Source of the DNA: Treponema sp.
GTDB lineage: Bacteria > Spirochaetota > Spirochaetia > Treponematales > Treponemataceae
Length of the DNA stretch: 64,000 nucleotides
Reading direction: 5' to 3'
Assembly (NCBI GenBank): GCA_016296575.1
Contig: JAEDJA010000012.1
Span: 1-64,000, forward strand
Positions within the stretch are counted from its first letter, which is position 1. Each line of letters starts with the position of its first letter. The notes beneath the pieces were generated by a model that was not told the DNA's origin, did no database searches, and saw only the letters and a list, made by a program, of their open reading frames with translations. Shown here piece by piece: positions 18,401 to 25,597 of the stretch. The position numbers and the translations under genes are program-made.

Positions 18401-18488
18401 CCTCGGTATCTTTCTTACCGTGAGCAAAAACCATTGAAGTACAAAGAGTAAGTAAAATAATAGCTAAAACCTGTCTCTTAAATATCAT
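12489..18488 (-). CDS. Giant Ig-like repeat surface protein with C-terminal barrel-like domain
   Basis: A 1999-aa exported protein. Residues 1-22 are a signal peptide (MIFKRQVLAIILLTLCTSMV…FA). Most of the chain is made of bacterial Ig-like modules of about 90-100 residues, each with versions of DNTKPxVxIxSP, F-SGxAxDxxGIxxVxxSxDNG and FKIxAxDxxGN (for example DNTKPDVKIVSPTPDREVNG; DNTKPSVKLISPTMGGRYNQ). The last ~150 residues change to amphipathic strands (YVDVNFWGATLFDVGAGLTF) and end in GFRLSIF, a terminal aromatic typical of outer-membrane barrels. I infer a surface-exposed stalk anchored in the outer membrane, perhaps an adhesin. It heads the operon with the OMP-like and HD-GYP-like genes and has a sigma-28-like promoter. 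Confidence 0.8.
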   Translation of the reverse strand: MIFKRQVLAIILLTLCTSMVFAHGKKDTEAKDVQNMNSWTETFDLEGKKKGKYNIMITAKDKGGNTYVEGPHNIYVDPDSDLCIPGITNPYPNMRVVGNLNIVGTCIDDDGVDHIDLILDGDEANPIRAEGAEFWSYYLDTRDLEEGPHTIKVVGYDINGLRGKTTELTWQLDRRQPVTSINDKKMGVLVSGNTHFVGRVEDGNGIHDLLYSIDNGQNFIPVKINNNVKGRYATFDIVVNTKEFKDGPAVIWFKATDNATSTGIYSFLYFIDNTKPDVKIVSPTPDREVNGKFSIAGYAKDIMGITSLSWTYGNEKGDIELIPGNPYWCLNFDATNAKEKTQKFTIKAQDVAGNIVEVSQNIKINTENDKPVVTIENPVAARSYYNDEPIYVRGLAVDDDGVKSVRMALDGSDYQALETRGSFFFELPKNSELSTGKHKVTVIATDINGIDGNPVSVEFMCQGEAPKFDKVSLSSGKDSQDWKNATEIHPESGSSLKFDITSTTGLKNIHTNWSWRKEEAIDSDLALKNVMNYSLVIPVTNDLPKGLSKLTITATDIFDRTTEYKTMVYITNTSEIKSDVPMVVFDDSRVDEEGRIVNDLNFPATGYVIGGDIKKAEISPATKFASIETSGNQIRLIATEEKGTSEPVVIKVTTAKNDVIESRPLIFVNDTEIPTLELDDIFQDGEYISKKAYDLNLQDVKIKGKAACSTGLMRVQYRLLSASIEMKAGIISAVKGTTVPEGFTDVEIDDKGSFEFHIESDSLGNGAYLVEIVAESNAGMKKTAIVAVDKIPELTENEKGKMPVPKVPVVSWFDGIDVYARSISQVPGEEAFEHFSRENMIEGTNNLAWSAVDANGKITAAKFAAMKKPTLSANFVSVNDEEYLSGMTVVANQASDAGKIVAYIDTGAAVTGVTYEISGDSVAGGDVKQTGSAKLIKPNPKGDNPTRWIAEIPLKNLSSRVTKVRMNVKAGGLEQSIWGTIRVVRTVDDLAKDDEEKVYTMAGTGVKFDSVSNSYILPADGEFCYYANLPLPITAELVASTGDLSIDTNGRLITLHANSDGVYNNVKLRVTDGLGDVYESAAFNLTKDSGAPDLKIETPEMQQWLNNNVKLSGTVADTIGVAKVEYSLDNGETWNNISFTTAKGDARGVTFSKDLEISHIPDGLVSIIVRATDVCGNSVTAYKAAYKDITPPDVTVVEPLDDDIVNGENLIVFEVKDNGMLSKAEYVAPGEKSKSELPIESNLVSVMIGTEEKPIDDTMSFVFTDEAGNKNEMIAWKFLIDNESDLPVSEIHVPEENQVITRDFTISGVIYDDDGPSTIFYKIDDGPYKQIPEVGTSFSLDIPLSSMTDNEHSVTVYAVDINGVKGLETTRKFRISLEEPKGAVVTPTIDTSVRELITIKGVASDKNGIQKVQISLDNGNTYNDAVGTEEWSYTVDSRAIPGGTQVVFLKIFDNYDIQGLYSSLINIDNEAPVLHLELPKDDSTTTGNLFFSGYSYDNLEITSMYVTIRNMDQTGKAIRRDFKIDRVIGDIMDITDLPDGFYNVELSAEDKAGNKTNVSRNIHLEKNKDAATIDLLYPLNGEHKTGKFNIYGQAASENEIQALHLYIDGKLIQDTHLTKSGYFKFELGPDSEIKEGVHEYFVEATLDTGVKVKSRPQTLTYSPFGPWITVDNFAYGDFATKRPYLRGEAGYSIAEDDLLMAKTKEATKEFKAAIAAKTVEKVEISFNNGKTFELLSESGKWAYRIENEDMAEGAHFMVIRATMKNGETAIDRIVIQIDNTKPSVKLISPTMGGRYNQELEFSGLSGDDIGLEEVEIKLRKGDKASYEVPSFIQGLYVDVNFWGATLFDVGAGLTFFDENVKLQVHWGQFTQAQRDTVSALLKRDLTESRYGGSNILGLKILANVSTIPFAYFLGHDWEWLYASVAIGANFSYFSDQGQILSALIGQLEFPRVHFAEVKAFSTISMYTEGSVWFIPSDVTSDDIRRILPTFSVGFRLSIF

Positions 18489-18535
18489 AAAAAACCCCTA
18501 AAATTGAACATTTAAAAATACATTGCCACTTATGT

Positions 18536-18563
18536 TTATCGGCACAAAACACAGCTTTCTTTA
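18536..18563 (-). promoter_or_regulatory. Sigma-28 (FliA)-like promoter upstream of the giant surface protein
   Basis: On the minus strand TAAAG begins at 18563; 16 nt after TAAA stands GCCGATAA (18543-18536), an exact match to the FliA -10. The start codon is at 18488, leaving a leader of about 40 nt. The divergent znuA -10 candidate TATAAT (18565-18570) abuts it. Confidence 0.6.
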
Positions 18564-18564
18564 G

Positions 18565-18570
18565 TATAAT
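18565..18570 (+). promoter_or_regulatory. Candidate -10 box of znuA
   Basis: TATAAT 60 bp before ATG 18631, without a good -35. It is back to back with the sigma-28-like promoter of the minus-strand operon. Confidence 0.3.
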
Positions 18571-18630
18571 TGCAAAATTCAAAAAAAAAAACTAATATTA
18601 TAGAAGAATTTGAATTTTTACAGGATTTCC

Positions 18631-19605
18631 ATGAAAAAAATATACTCCTACAGATTTTTTATCCCCCTTTTTCTTCTTGCTTTTCTCCTGTTTCCGTCCT
18701 GTTCAAATAAAAAAGATGGAGCTGCAAAAGGTCTTCATATAGTTGCGGCAAATTTTGTATCCTATGATTTTGCCCGTGCCATCTGCAAAGATAAAGCAAA
18801 CCTTAAGCTTCTTATAAAACCTGGTATGGAAATTCACTCTTTTGACCCTTCCCCAATGGATATCATCAGTCTTGAAAATGCTGATCTTTTTATTTTTACA
18901 GGTGGCGAAAGTGATGAATGGGCCGAAAAAATACTTGCATCCATGAAAAACCCACCAAAACAACTGTTTCTTCTGGTAGAAAATGCTGAAATTCTGGAAG
19001 AAGAGCTTGTGGAAGGCATGGAAACGGATGAAAAAGATGGTGGGGCTGCTACTTCAGATGAAAATTTATCAGATTTTGAAATTGATGAGCACGTTTGGAC
19101 ATCCCCAGAAAACGCTTGCCGCATCTTAAAAAGCCTGGAAAAGACAATTTCCGCTATGGATCTGGAGAACAGCGATTTTTATAAAGAAAATACAGAAAAT
19201 TATATTGAAAAGATTCATTCAGTCCAGAAAAAAATTAAGGCCGCTGTTCTTGAAAAAGAAAATCCTTTTATTGTAATGGGTGATCGATTTCCCCTCCGTT
19301 ACTTTACTGAAGAATTCGGCATCACATACCGTGCAGCTTTTCCAGGATGCAGTTCCGCAGTTGAGGCAAGTCCACAAACCATTGCATACCTGATTGATAC
19401 AGTAAAAAAACAACAGCTTCCTGCGGTTTTTACAATAGAACTATCAAATCAAAAAATAGCCGGGACAATTGCCGAAGCCACCGGTACAAAAGTCATTGAA
19501 CTGAATGCCTGCCACAATCTTACAAAACAGCAGTTTGATCAGGGATTCACTTATCTTGATGCTTTGGAACAGAATCTCCGCGCCTTGGAAGAAGGACTTA
19601 GATAA
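18631..19605 (+). CDS. znuA: Metal ABC transporter substrate-binding lipoprotein (ZnuA-like)
   Basis: A 324-aa lipoprotein of the cluster A-I metal-binding family, held at the outer face of the inner membrane. The lipobox is LFPSC with Cys24. Two of the usual metal ligands are visible: His in KPGMEIHSFDPSPMD and His in DEHVWTSPENA. Between them is an acidic loop (EELVEGMETDEKDGGAATSD) in place of the usual His-rich loop. The third His, normally in an HDAFxYF segment, is absent: the sequence is VMGDRFPLRYFTEEFG. AGGA 7 bp before ATG sets the start. znuC and znuB follow, so zinc or manganese uptake is the likely role. Confidence 0.8.
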   Translation: MKKIYSYRFFIPLFLLAFLLFPSCSNKKDGAAKGLHIVAANFVSYDFARAICKDKANLKLLIKPGMEIHSFDPSPMDIISLENADLFIFTGGESDEWAEKILASMKNPPKQLFLLVENAEILEEELVEGMETDEKDGGAATSDENLSDFEIDEHVWTSPENACRILKSLEKTISAMDLENSDFYKENTENYIEKIHSVQKKIKAAVLEKENPFIVMGDRFPLRYFTEEFGITYRAAFPGCSSAVEASPQTIAYLIDTVKKQQLPAVFTIELSNQKIAGTIAEATGTKVIELNACHNLTKQQFDQGFTYLDALEQNLRALEEGLR

Positions 19606-19675
19606 AAAATCTTTCTTTTAAAAAGTCTTACTTTTAGAACAAATCCGTGTGACATACAATACTTTCAAGACACAT

Positions 19676-19705
19676 TTGTCAGAACAAGTTTTTTTCTGAT
19701 ATAAT
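19676..19705 (+). promoter_or_regulatory. Predicted leaderless promoter of znuC
   Basis: TTGTCA (19676-19681), 18-nt spacer, TATAAT (19700-19705), 6 nt, ATG 19712. No Shine-Dalgarno occurs in the 106-bp gap after znuA. znuCB can therefore be transcribed apart from znuA. Confidence 0.5.
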
Positions 19706-19711
19706 CTACTT

Positions 19712-20599
19712 ATGGCTCTTGTTTCATGCAAAAATGTAACTGTAAAATACGGCTCTTACACTGCTGTTTCCGGCGTTTCCTTTGATCTTCATGAGGGGGA
19801 ATACCTTTGTATTGTTGGAGCAAACGGATCGGGTAAATCTACTCTTGTAAAATCCATTCTGGGACTGGAAAAACCTTCTGAAGGAGAAATTCTGTGTCAG
19901 AAAAAAGGTACCGGATATTTAAGCCAGCAAAGTTCCGTTCATAGAGACTTTCCTGCTACAGTGGAAGAAGTGGTTCTTTCTGGCGTTCTTGCAGCCCGAA
20001 AAGGTCTTTCAAAGTACAATCCTTTTTACACAAAAAGTGAAAGACAGCTTGCATCAAAAAAGATCAGTGAACTTGGCATAGAAAAAATCAGGAGCAAATC
20101 TTTTCAGGAATTATCAGGGGGACAGATGCAGAGGGTTCTTCTTGCACGTGCTCTCTGCGCTTCCGACAATCTGCTTGTTCTGGATGAACCTGTAAACGGT
20201 CTAGATCCAGTTGTAACCGACGAGCTTTACGCCCTGGTTAGAAAATTAAATCGGGAAGATAAAGTTGCCATCATTATGGTTAGCCACGATATTCACCGAG
20301 CAGTACTAAATGCCACCCATATTCTTCACATGGACGGCTCTCCACTTTTTTACGGCACTTCCCAAGATTACCAGCAAACTCCATATTTCAACACCATGAG
20401 TGAAGTTGAAACCTGTTCTACCCACGCCTGTAATCACTGTGGATCCGACTGCAAGGCTTCTCATATTTACAAATCTCGCATTGTTTTTAAGGCCTCAAAT
20501 CCTCTATTAAAAGAAACAGTTTATATCGAAAAATATCCTGATTCCTATGATCCGGAAACTGATACCGGTGATATTACAGCAACAGAAGGAGACAGATAA
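19712..20599 (+). CDS. znuC: Metal ABC transporter ATP-binding protein (ZnuC-like)
   Basis: A 295-aa cytoplasmic ATPase that powers metal uptake through ZnuB. Walker A is GANGSGKST (about 37-45), the signature LSGGQMQRV (about 136), Walker B NLLVLDEPVNGLD, and the switch His is in IMVSHDIH. After the ATPase core a ~60-residue tail carries CSTHACNHCGSDCKASH, with five close Cys/His residues that could bind metal and report its level. The ATG has no Shine-Dalgarno, with a -10 six nt upstream. Its stop overlaps the znuB start (TAATG). Confidence 0.9.
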   Translation: MALVSCKNVTVKYGSYTAVSGVSFDLHEGEYLCIVGANGSGKSTLVKSILGLEKPSEGEILCQKKGTGYLSQQSSVHRDFPATVEEVVLSGVLAARKGLSKYNPFYTKSERQLASKKISELGIEKIRSKSFQELSGGQMQRVLLARALCASDNLLVLDEPVNGLDPVVTDELYALVRKLNREDKVAIIMVSHDIHRAVLNATHILHMDGSPLFYGTSQDYQQTPYFNTMSEVETCSTHACNHCGSDCKASHIYKSRIVFKASNPLLKETVYIEKYPDSYDPETDTGDITATEGDR

Positions 20600-21405
20600 T
20601 GGCATCACTTTTTGCATACGATTTTATTGTCCGTGCCCTTGTGGCAGGAAGTCTTGTTTCCCTTTGTGCAGCACTTCTTGGAGTAACTCTGGTTTTAAAA
20701 CGCTATTCCATGATTGGCGACGGATTAAGTCACGTTGGATTTGGAACACTGGCGATTGCAATGGCTTTGAACTTAAGCCCGCTTCTTGTAAGTCTTCCAG
20801 TTTCAATTCTGGCAGCCTTTTTTCTTCTGCGTCTTTCCTCATCTGAAAAAGGCCTTAAAGGTGATTCTGCAATTGCCCTGATTTCCTCCAGTGCTCTTGC
20901 CATAGGAATTCTTGTAAGCAGTGCTGTAAGCGGACTTAACACCGACGTTACAGCCTATCTTTTTGGTTCAATTCTTGCACTCGGAAAAAATGATGTTATC
21001 ATCTCGGTAATTTTAAGCATTGTGGTTCTTCTGCTTTTCATCCTTTGTTACAGAAATATATTCATGGTAACCTTTGATCCAAATTTCGCCACCTCGGCAG
21101 GAATCAAATCTGCAAATTACGACAGACTCATTGCCCTTCTTACTGCCCTTACCGTAGTAATCGGTATGCGTCTTATGGGTGCCATGATGATTTCAAGTCT
21201 TATCATCTTTCCAGCCCTAACTTCCATGAGAGTTTGCAAAAGCTTCTTTGCAGTAACCCTTTTGTCGGCAGCTCTCAGCGTAATCTGCTTTTTTGCCGGT
21301 ATCGCATTTTCATTCTTTTTCAGTCTGCCTGCCGGTGCCAGCATTGTTGTAGTAAATCTTGTGGCCTTCCTGATTGCCGCCTTAATTGGAAAAATCAGGG
21401 GATAA
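20599..21405 (+). CDS. znuB: Metal ABC transporter permease (ZnuB-like)
   Basis: A 268-aa inner-membrane permease of the ABC-3 family with about eight hydrophobic helices. LLGVTLVLKRYSMIGDGLSH and VGFGTLAIA are characteristic near the N-terminus, and VIGMRLMGAMMISSLIIFPA lies near residue 195. It overlaps znuC by one base, which suggests coupling. GH31 begins 24 bp downstream in the same direction. Confidence 0.92.
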   Translation: MASLFAYDFIVRALVAGSLVSLCAALLGVTLVLKRYSMIGDGLSHVGFGTLAIAMALNLSPLLVSLPVSILAAFFLLRLSSSEKGLKGDSAIALISSSALAIGILVSSAVSGLNTDVTAYLFGSILALGKNDVIISVILSIVVLLLFILCYRNIFMVTFDPNFATSAGIKSANYDRLIALLTALTVVIGMRLMGAMMISSLIIFPALTSMRVCKSFFAVTLLSAALSVICFFAGIAFSFFFSLPAGASIVVVNLVAFLIAALIGKIRG

Positions 21406-21428
21406 TTCAAAAACAGCGGGATATTAGT

Positions 21429-23528
21429 ATGGATTTTTTTGATGAAAACGGCACTCTTGTAATCAAAAATGGAAGTGCAAAAACAATTATCAGTGCATGG
21501 GGAAAGGATTCAATCCGTGTACAGCATTCGGAAGAATATAATTTTGACAAAAGCCCATGGGCACTGGAAGAAAATACCGGCATCACCAAAGGCAAGGTTG
21601 AAATCAAGGAAATTGAAATAACTGAGCCTTGGCATGTACATTATGAAAATCCTGAGTCCCATGTTCAGAACGCAAAAACCGCAAGTCTTACCAACGGAAA
21701 GCTTACAGCCCGCGTTAATTTTGAAGGATGGATCAGCTTCTGGGAAGGCGACAAGGAACTCCTGTCTGAAGCATGGAGAAACCGATGGCGAATTGACCGT
21801 TACTGCGCACCACTTAATACAGCCGGGCGTGAACTGAAGGCAAATCCTCTTACCGGTGATTTTAAAGCAACTGCTCGTTTTGAAGCCTATGACGGCGAAG
21901 TGATTTACGGTATGGGACAGTATCAGGACAGTCATCTGGATAAAAAAGGCTGTGTTCTGGAGCTTGCCCACCGAAATTCCCAGGCCAGTGTCCCATTTCT
22001 TGTTTCCAGCAGAGGCTACGGGTTTTTATGGAACAATCCTGCTGTAGGAACTGCTTCTTTTGGGAAAAACGGTACTACCTGGAACGCAGAACGTACACGA
22101 AAAATAGATTACTGGGTTACCTGCGGAACACCAGCTCAGATTCATGAAAATTACACCGCCGTAACAGGCCGCACTCCAATGATGGAAGATTTTGCTATGG
22201 GATTCTGGCAATGTAAACTGCGCTACCAGAATCAGGAGGAAGTATTAAGTGTAGCCCGTGAATACAAAAAACGTGGTCTGCCTTTGGACGTAATTGTCAT
22301 CGACTTCTTCCACTGGACCATGCAGGGAGATTTCAAATTTGATCCTGAAGACTGGCCGGATCCAGAAAAAATGGTAAAGGAACTTGGAGAAATGGGCGTA
22401 AAAGTCATGGTTTCCGTGTGGCCTACCATTGATGAACGCAGCGAAAACTTTAACCAGATGGCTGAACAGGGACTTCTCATTGGTTTTGATAAAGGCAAAG
22501 GCTTTAATATGGACTGGATGGGAAACACCGTTTTTTACGATACAACAAATCCTGCTGCTCAAAAATTTGTATGGGAAAAATGCAAGGAAAATTACTTCAA
22601 AAAAGGAATCAGTTTATTCTGGCTTGATGAAGCTGAACCTGAATACGGCATCTACGACTTTGAAAAATACAGCTACTATGCTGGTCCTGCCATGACAGTT
22701 TCAAATATTTATCCCAAAACTTACGCAAAAGGTTTTTATGACGGACTTATTTCACAGGGCGTAAAAAATCCATTAAGTCTTGTAAGATGTGCCTGGGCCG
22801 GAAGTCAGAAATACGGTACTGTTGTGTGGAGTGGAGACATTCACTCGGATTTCCGTTCCCTCCGTGACCAGATTCAGGCCGGTCTCTCCATGGGCATGGC
22901 TGGCATTCCGTGGTGGACAACTGACATCGGCGGTTTTTTGGGCGGCGACATTCACGACAAAGATTTTCAGCAGCTGATAGTCCGATGGTTTGCATGGGGC
23001 GTATTCTGTCCTGTAATGCGTCTCCACGGTGAACGTCCACCTTTCAAAACGCTGGAAAAACCTTACCACACTGTAGGTGGATATCAGGTAAAACAAATGG
23101 AAAGCGGTCAGGATAATGAAATCTGGAGCTTTGGTGAGGAAGCCTACAAGCTTATGGTACCTCTCCTTAAACTTCGTGCTGCACTTAAACCATACATTTC
23201 TTCCCTGATGAAAGCTGCTCACGAAAAAGGTGAACCAGTTATGCGTCCTTTGTGGTTTGATTTTTTTAATGACAGTGAAACTTTAAAAATTGAAGATCAG
23301 TACATGTTCGGACCGGAGCTTCTGGTAGCACCTGTTTACGAAAAAAACGTTCACAGCCGAAAAACTTATCTTCCAGTTCGCAGTGACGGTAAAAAATGGA
23401 TTGAAGCTGTATCTGGAAAGGAATTTGATGGCGGACAATATATTGATGCCAGTGCTCCTTTAGGAAAGATTCCTGTATTCTACACCAGCGGAAGTACAGC
23501 CGGTCTTACTGTAAGGAAAGCATTTTAA
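21429..23528 (+). CDS. GH31 alpha-glycosidase (alpha-xylosidase type)
   Basis: A 699-aa cytoplasmic (no signal peptide) glycoside hydrolase of family 31. After an N-terminal beta-sandwich the (beta/alpha)8 barrel begins near DFAMGFWQCKLRYQNQEEVL. The nucleophile is Asp400 in FWLDEAEPEYG, and the acid/base is probably Asp470 in VWSGDIHSDF. GIPWWTTDIGGFLGG follows. The DEAEPE surroundings favour alpha-xylosidase or a related exo-enzyme over starch-type glucosidases. The frame is open upstream into znuB; ATG 21429 begins the family homology. Its 3' end overlaps the convergent FMN enzyme gene by 23 bp. Confidence 0.85.
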   Translation: MDFFDENGTLVIKNGSAKTIISAWGKDSIRVQHSEEYNFDKSPWALEENTGITKGKVEIKEIEITEPWHVHYENPESHVQNAKTASLTNGKLTARVNFEGWISFWEGDKELLSEAWRNRWRIDRYCAPLNTAGRELKANPLTGDFKATARFEAYDGEVIYGMGQYQDSHLDKKGCVLELAHRNSQASVPFLVSSRGYGFLWNNPAVGTASFGKNGTTWNAERTRKIDYWVTCGTPAQIHENYTAVTGRTPMMEDFAMGFWQCKLRYQNQEEVLSVAREYKKRGLPLDVIVIDFFHWTMQGDFKFDPEDWPDPEKMVKELGEMGVKVMVSVWPTIDERSENFNQMAEQGLLIGFDKGKGFNMDWMGNTVFYDTTNPAAQKFVWEKCKENYFKKGISLFWLDEAEPEYGIYDFEKYSYYAGPAMTVSNIYPKTYAKGFYDGLISQGVKNPLSLVRCAWAGSQKYGTVVWSGDIHSDFRSLRDQIQAGLSMGMAGIPWWTTDIGGFLGGDIHDKDFQQLIVRWFAWGVFCPVMRLHGERPPFKTLEKPYHTVGGYQVKQMESGQDNEIWSFGEEAYKLMVPLLKLRAALKPYISSLMKAAHEKGEPVMRPLWFDFFNDSETLKIEDQYMFGPELLVAPVYEKNVHSRKTYLPVRSDGKKWIEAVSGKEFDGGQYIDASAPLGKIPVFYTSGSTAGLTVRKAF

Positions 23529-24402
23529 GGGCACGTTCTGACATTTTTTCTTCACCGCCTGAACAAAGGGCCGTGAGGAAAGGACGTGCTGCAATCACCT
23601 TGTCTGCACCAAGTGCAAGAGCAGTCTGAATATCTTCTTTTGTACGGATTCCTCCATCTACCCAAATCTGGCTGCAATATTTTTTCAGTTCCTGTGCATT
23701 TTCATAAAGAAAATCTGCCGTAGAACCAACTCTTGTTTCAACTCGTCCACCGTGATTTGAAATGTACACAACATCAGGATGTACTTCCTTTACAAGCTTC
23801 ACGTCCTCCTTTGTAAAAACCCCCTTGATTACAAAAGGAACTTCAAAATGAGAACGGAATTCAGTAATTGATTCAGCGTTTTTCTTTTCCAGATTAACAA
23901 GATTTCGCATGGTTAAAATGTTGTAGGAATCAATATCCATGCCAATATAGGCTGCGTAAGGGCGGACAATTTCCACCCGGCGTGCAAGCACCTGATTTGG
24001 GTAAGGTTTTAAAAAGAATGCAGCCTTTGTTCCCAGTTTTTTTACAGCTTCAACACCCATTTCAAGCTTTTCGTCAGGGCAGCCGTCACCAACACAAATG
24101 CCAATTCCAGCTTTTGTGCATGCAGTAAAATATGGAAGATAGAAATCACCTTCCTTTTCAAAGCCTATATTCTGAACAGCCCCGGTAACCGGTCCGCAAC
24201 GAAGCACTTCTTTTGGCAAAGGTCCTTCATCAAAAACAAAACCTTCTTTTATAAGGCGGTCATAATGTTCTTTCCATGCAGCACAATTTAATTGAAAATT
24301 TCTACTTTCAAAAACGCCTCCAAGACCAGGAAGTTCACCAACACAACCAAAGCCGTTACAAGAGGCACAGAATTTGCATTTAAAGGATGAAGAGTTAGTC
24401 AC
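23506..24402 (-). CDS. FMN-dependent alpha-hydroxy-acid oxidoreductase-like protein
   Basis: A 298-aa cytosolic TIM-barrel protein resembling the small FMN oxidoreductases of anaerobes. It opens with a Cys cluster (SSFKCKFCASCNGFGCVGEL), four cysteines that may bind metal or an Fe-S group. PFVIKGVFTKEDV, VYISNHGGRVE and QIWVDGGIRTKEDIQTALAL are the FMN-phosphate and active-site segments of lactate/glycolate oxidase-like enzymes; SNHGG keeps the catalytic His. The natural substrate is unknown. The likely start is GTG 24402 overlapping the pfkA stop (GTGACTAA); no ATG precedes the conserved part. Confidence 0.7.
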   Translation of the reverse strand: MTNSSSFKCKFCASCNGFGCVGELPGLGGVFESRNFQLNCAAWKEHYDRLIKEGFVFDEGPLPKEVLRCGPVTGAVQNIGFEKEGDFYLPYFTACTKAGIGICVGDGCPDEKLEMGVEAVKKLGTKAAFFLKPYPNQVLARRVEIVRPYAAYIGMDIDSYNILTMRNLVNLEKKNAESITEFRSHFEVPFVIKGVFTKEDVKLVKEVHPDVVYISNHGGRVETRVGSTADFLYENAQELKKYCSQIWVDGGIRTKEDIQTALALGADKVIAARPFLTALCSGGEEKMSERALKMLSLQ

Positions 24403-25477
24403 CGAAGCACACACCCAAATCACGTTCTGCCTGAAGCAAAGGATCATCCATCGGAATCGGTTTGATTTTTCCTGCAACTTCAGAAAGGGGAGTCACATCA
24501 ATTTTACCATTTTTCCATGCCACCAGATTTCCGAATTTTTTCTGAGCAGCAAATTCCACTGCTGCAGCACCAAACTGGGAAGAAAGAATAATATCATAGG
24601 CTGAAGGCTCTGCACCACGCTGAGTATAACCCAAAACAGAACAACGGGTTTCTTTTCCCGAGGCTTCTTCCAGTTCATGGGCAATTCTTACACCCATACT
24701 TTCGGTAGCCTTAGCCCGCAATTTCTTGAAGGCTTTTTTATCAAGTTTACCTTCTTCTGTATCCATGGCACCTTCAGCAGCAACTACAACTGCATAATTC
24801 TGACCGGCTGCCATTTTTTTCTGAAGGAATTTTGACAGCTTGTTGATGTCGTATGGAATTTCCGGTAAAAGAATTGCATCAGCACCTGCAGCAGCACCAG
24901 CGTAAAGTGCAAGCCAGCCTGCTTTGTGTCCCATAACTTCCACAACCATAATTCGGCCATGACTTTTTGCAGTAGTACGAATCTGATTGATGCCGGCTGT
25001 TGCTACATCAATTGCTGTGTGAAAACCAAAGGTAAGATCAGTGCCATAAATGTCATTGTCGATTGTTTTTGGAAGCCCGATTACAGGAAATCCTGCGTCA
25101 GAAAGAAGACTGGCTGTAGTATTGGTACCGTTTCCACCAAGGCAGAAAAGACAGTCCAGCTTGTTCTTTTTGAAAGTTTCTTTGATTGAATCAACCGGCA
25201 TAAGTCCTGTTTTTTCATCTGGTTCAGTAGCTTTAAAAGGTTTTTCCCGGGAAGTTCCAAGAACTGTTCCTCCGCTGGCAAGAAGCTGGTCCCAGTTCAA
25301 ATCTGTCATTTTGATAAAATCGTTCTGAACAAGTCCTTTGTATCCGTTTTTAAAACCAATTACCTTTGCTCCATATTTTTCTGTTGCAGTAATGCAAATA
25401 GCACGAATGGCAGCATTTAAGCCTGGAGCATCACCGCCGGAAGTTAGAATTCCAATATTTTTGATAGAAGCTTTCAT
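24395..25477 (-). CDS. pfkA: 6-phosphofructokinase
   Basis: A 360-aa cytosolic glycolytic enzyme forming fructose 1,6-bisphosphate. ILTSGGDAPGLNAAIR binds the donor phosphate, LPKTIDNDIYGTDLTFGFHT holds the catalytic TIDND, and VVEVMGHKAGWLAL binds fructose 6-phosphate. The donor loop is GGNGTN: Gly at the ATP-type position, but Lys (PKTIDND) at the second site, as in PPi-dependent enzymes. The phosphoryl donor is therefore uncertain. ATG 25477 lacks a Shine-Dalgarno and has TATAAT 7 nt upstream. The FMN enzyme follows with overlapping ends. Confidence 0.9.
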   Translation of the reverse strand: MKASIKNIGILTSGGDAPGLNAAIRAICITATEKYGAKVIGFKNGYKGLVQNDFIKMTDLNWDQLLASGGTVLGTSREKPFKATEPDEKTGLMPVDSIKETFKKNKLDCLFCLGGNGTNTTASLLSDAGFPVIGLPKTIDNDIYGTDLTFGFHTAIDVATAGINQIRTTAKSHGRIMVVEVMGHKAGWLALYAGAAAGADAILLPEIPYDINKLSKFLQKKMAAGQNYAVVVAAEGAMDTEEGKLDKKAFKKLRAKATESMGVRIAHELEEASGKETRCSVLGYTQRGAEPSAYDIILSSQFGAAAVEFAAQKKFGNLVAWKNGKIDVTPLSEVAGKIKPIPMDDPLLQAERDLGVCFGD

Positions 25478-25484
25478 GTTTTTG

Positions 25485-25490
25485 ATTATA
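25485..25490 (-). promoter_or_regulatory. -10 box of pfkA, leaderless arrangement
   Basis: TATAAT on the minus strand, 7 nt before ATG 25477. No Shine-Dalgarno. The -35 region is weak. Confidence 0.45.
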
Positions 25491-25531
25491 ATGGAAAAGG
25501 CTGATTTATTGTACAGTTTTTTTATTATTTA

Positions 25532-25560
25532 TTGAAATTAGGCCAAATTTTTAGTATGTT
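25532..25560 (+). promoter_or_regulatory. Predicted promoter of the clpP operon
   Basis: TTGAAA (25532-25537), 17-nt spacer, TATGTT (25555-25560), then a leader of about 30 nt carrying TGGAGA before the start. This is a conventional led transcript, unlike pfkA on the other side. Confidence 0.4.
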
Positions 25561-25597
25561 TAAAGTACTATTTTTATTTTTTTCCAATGGAGAAATG

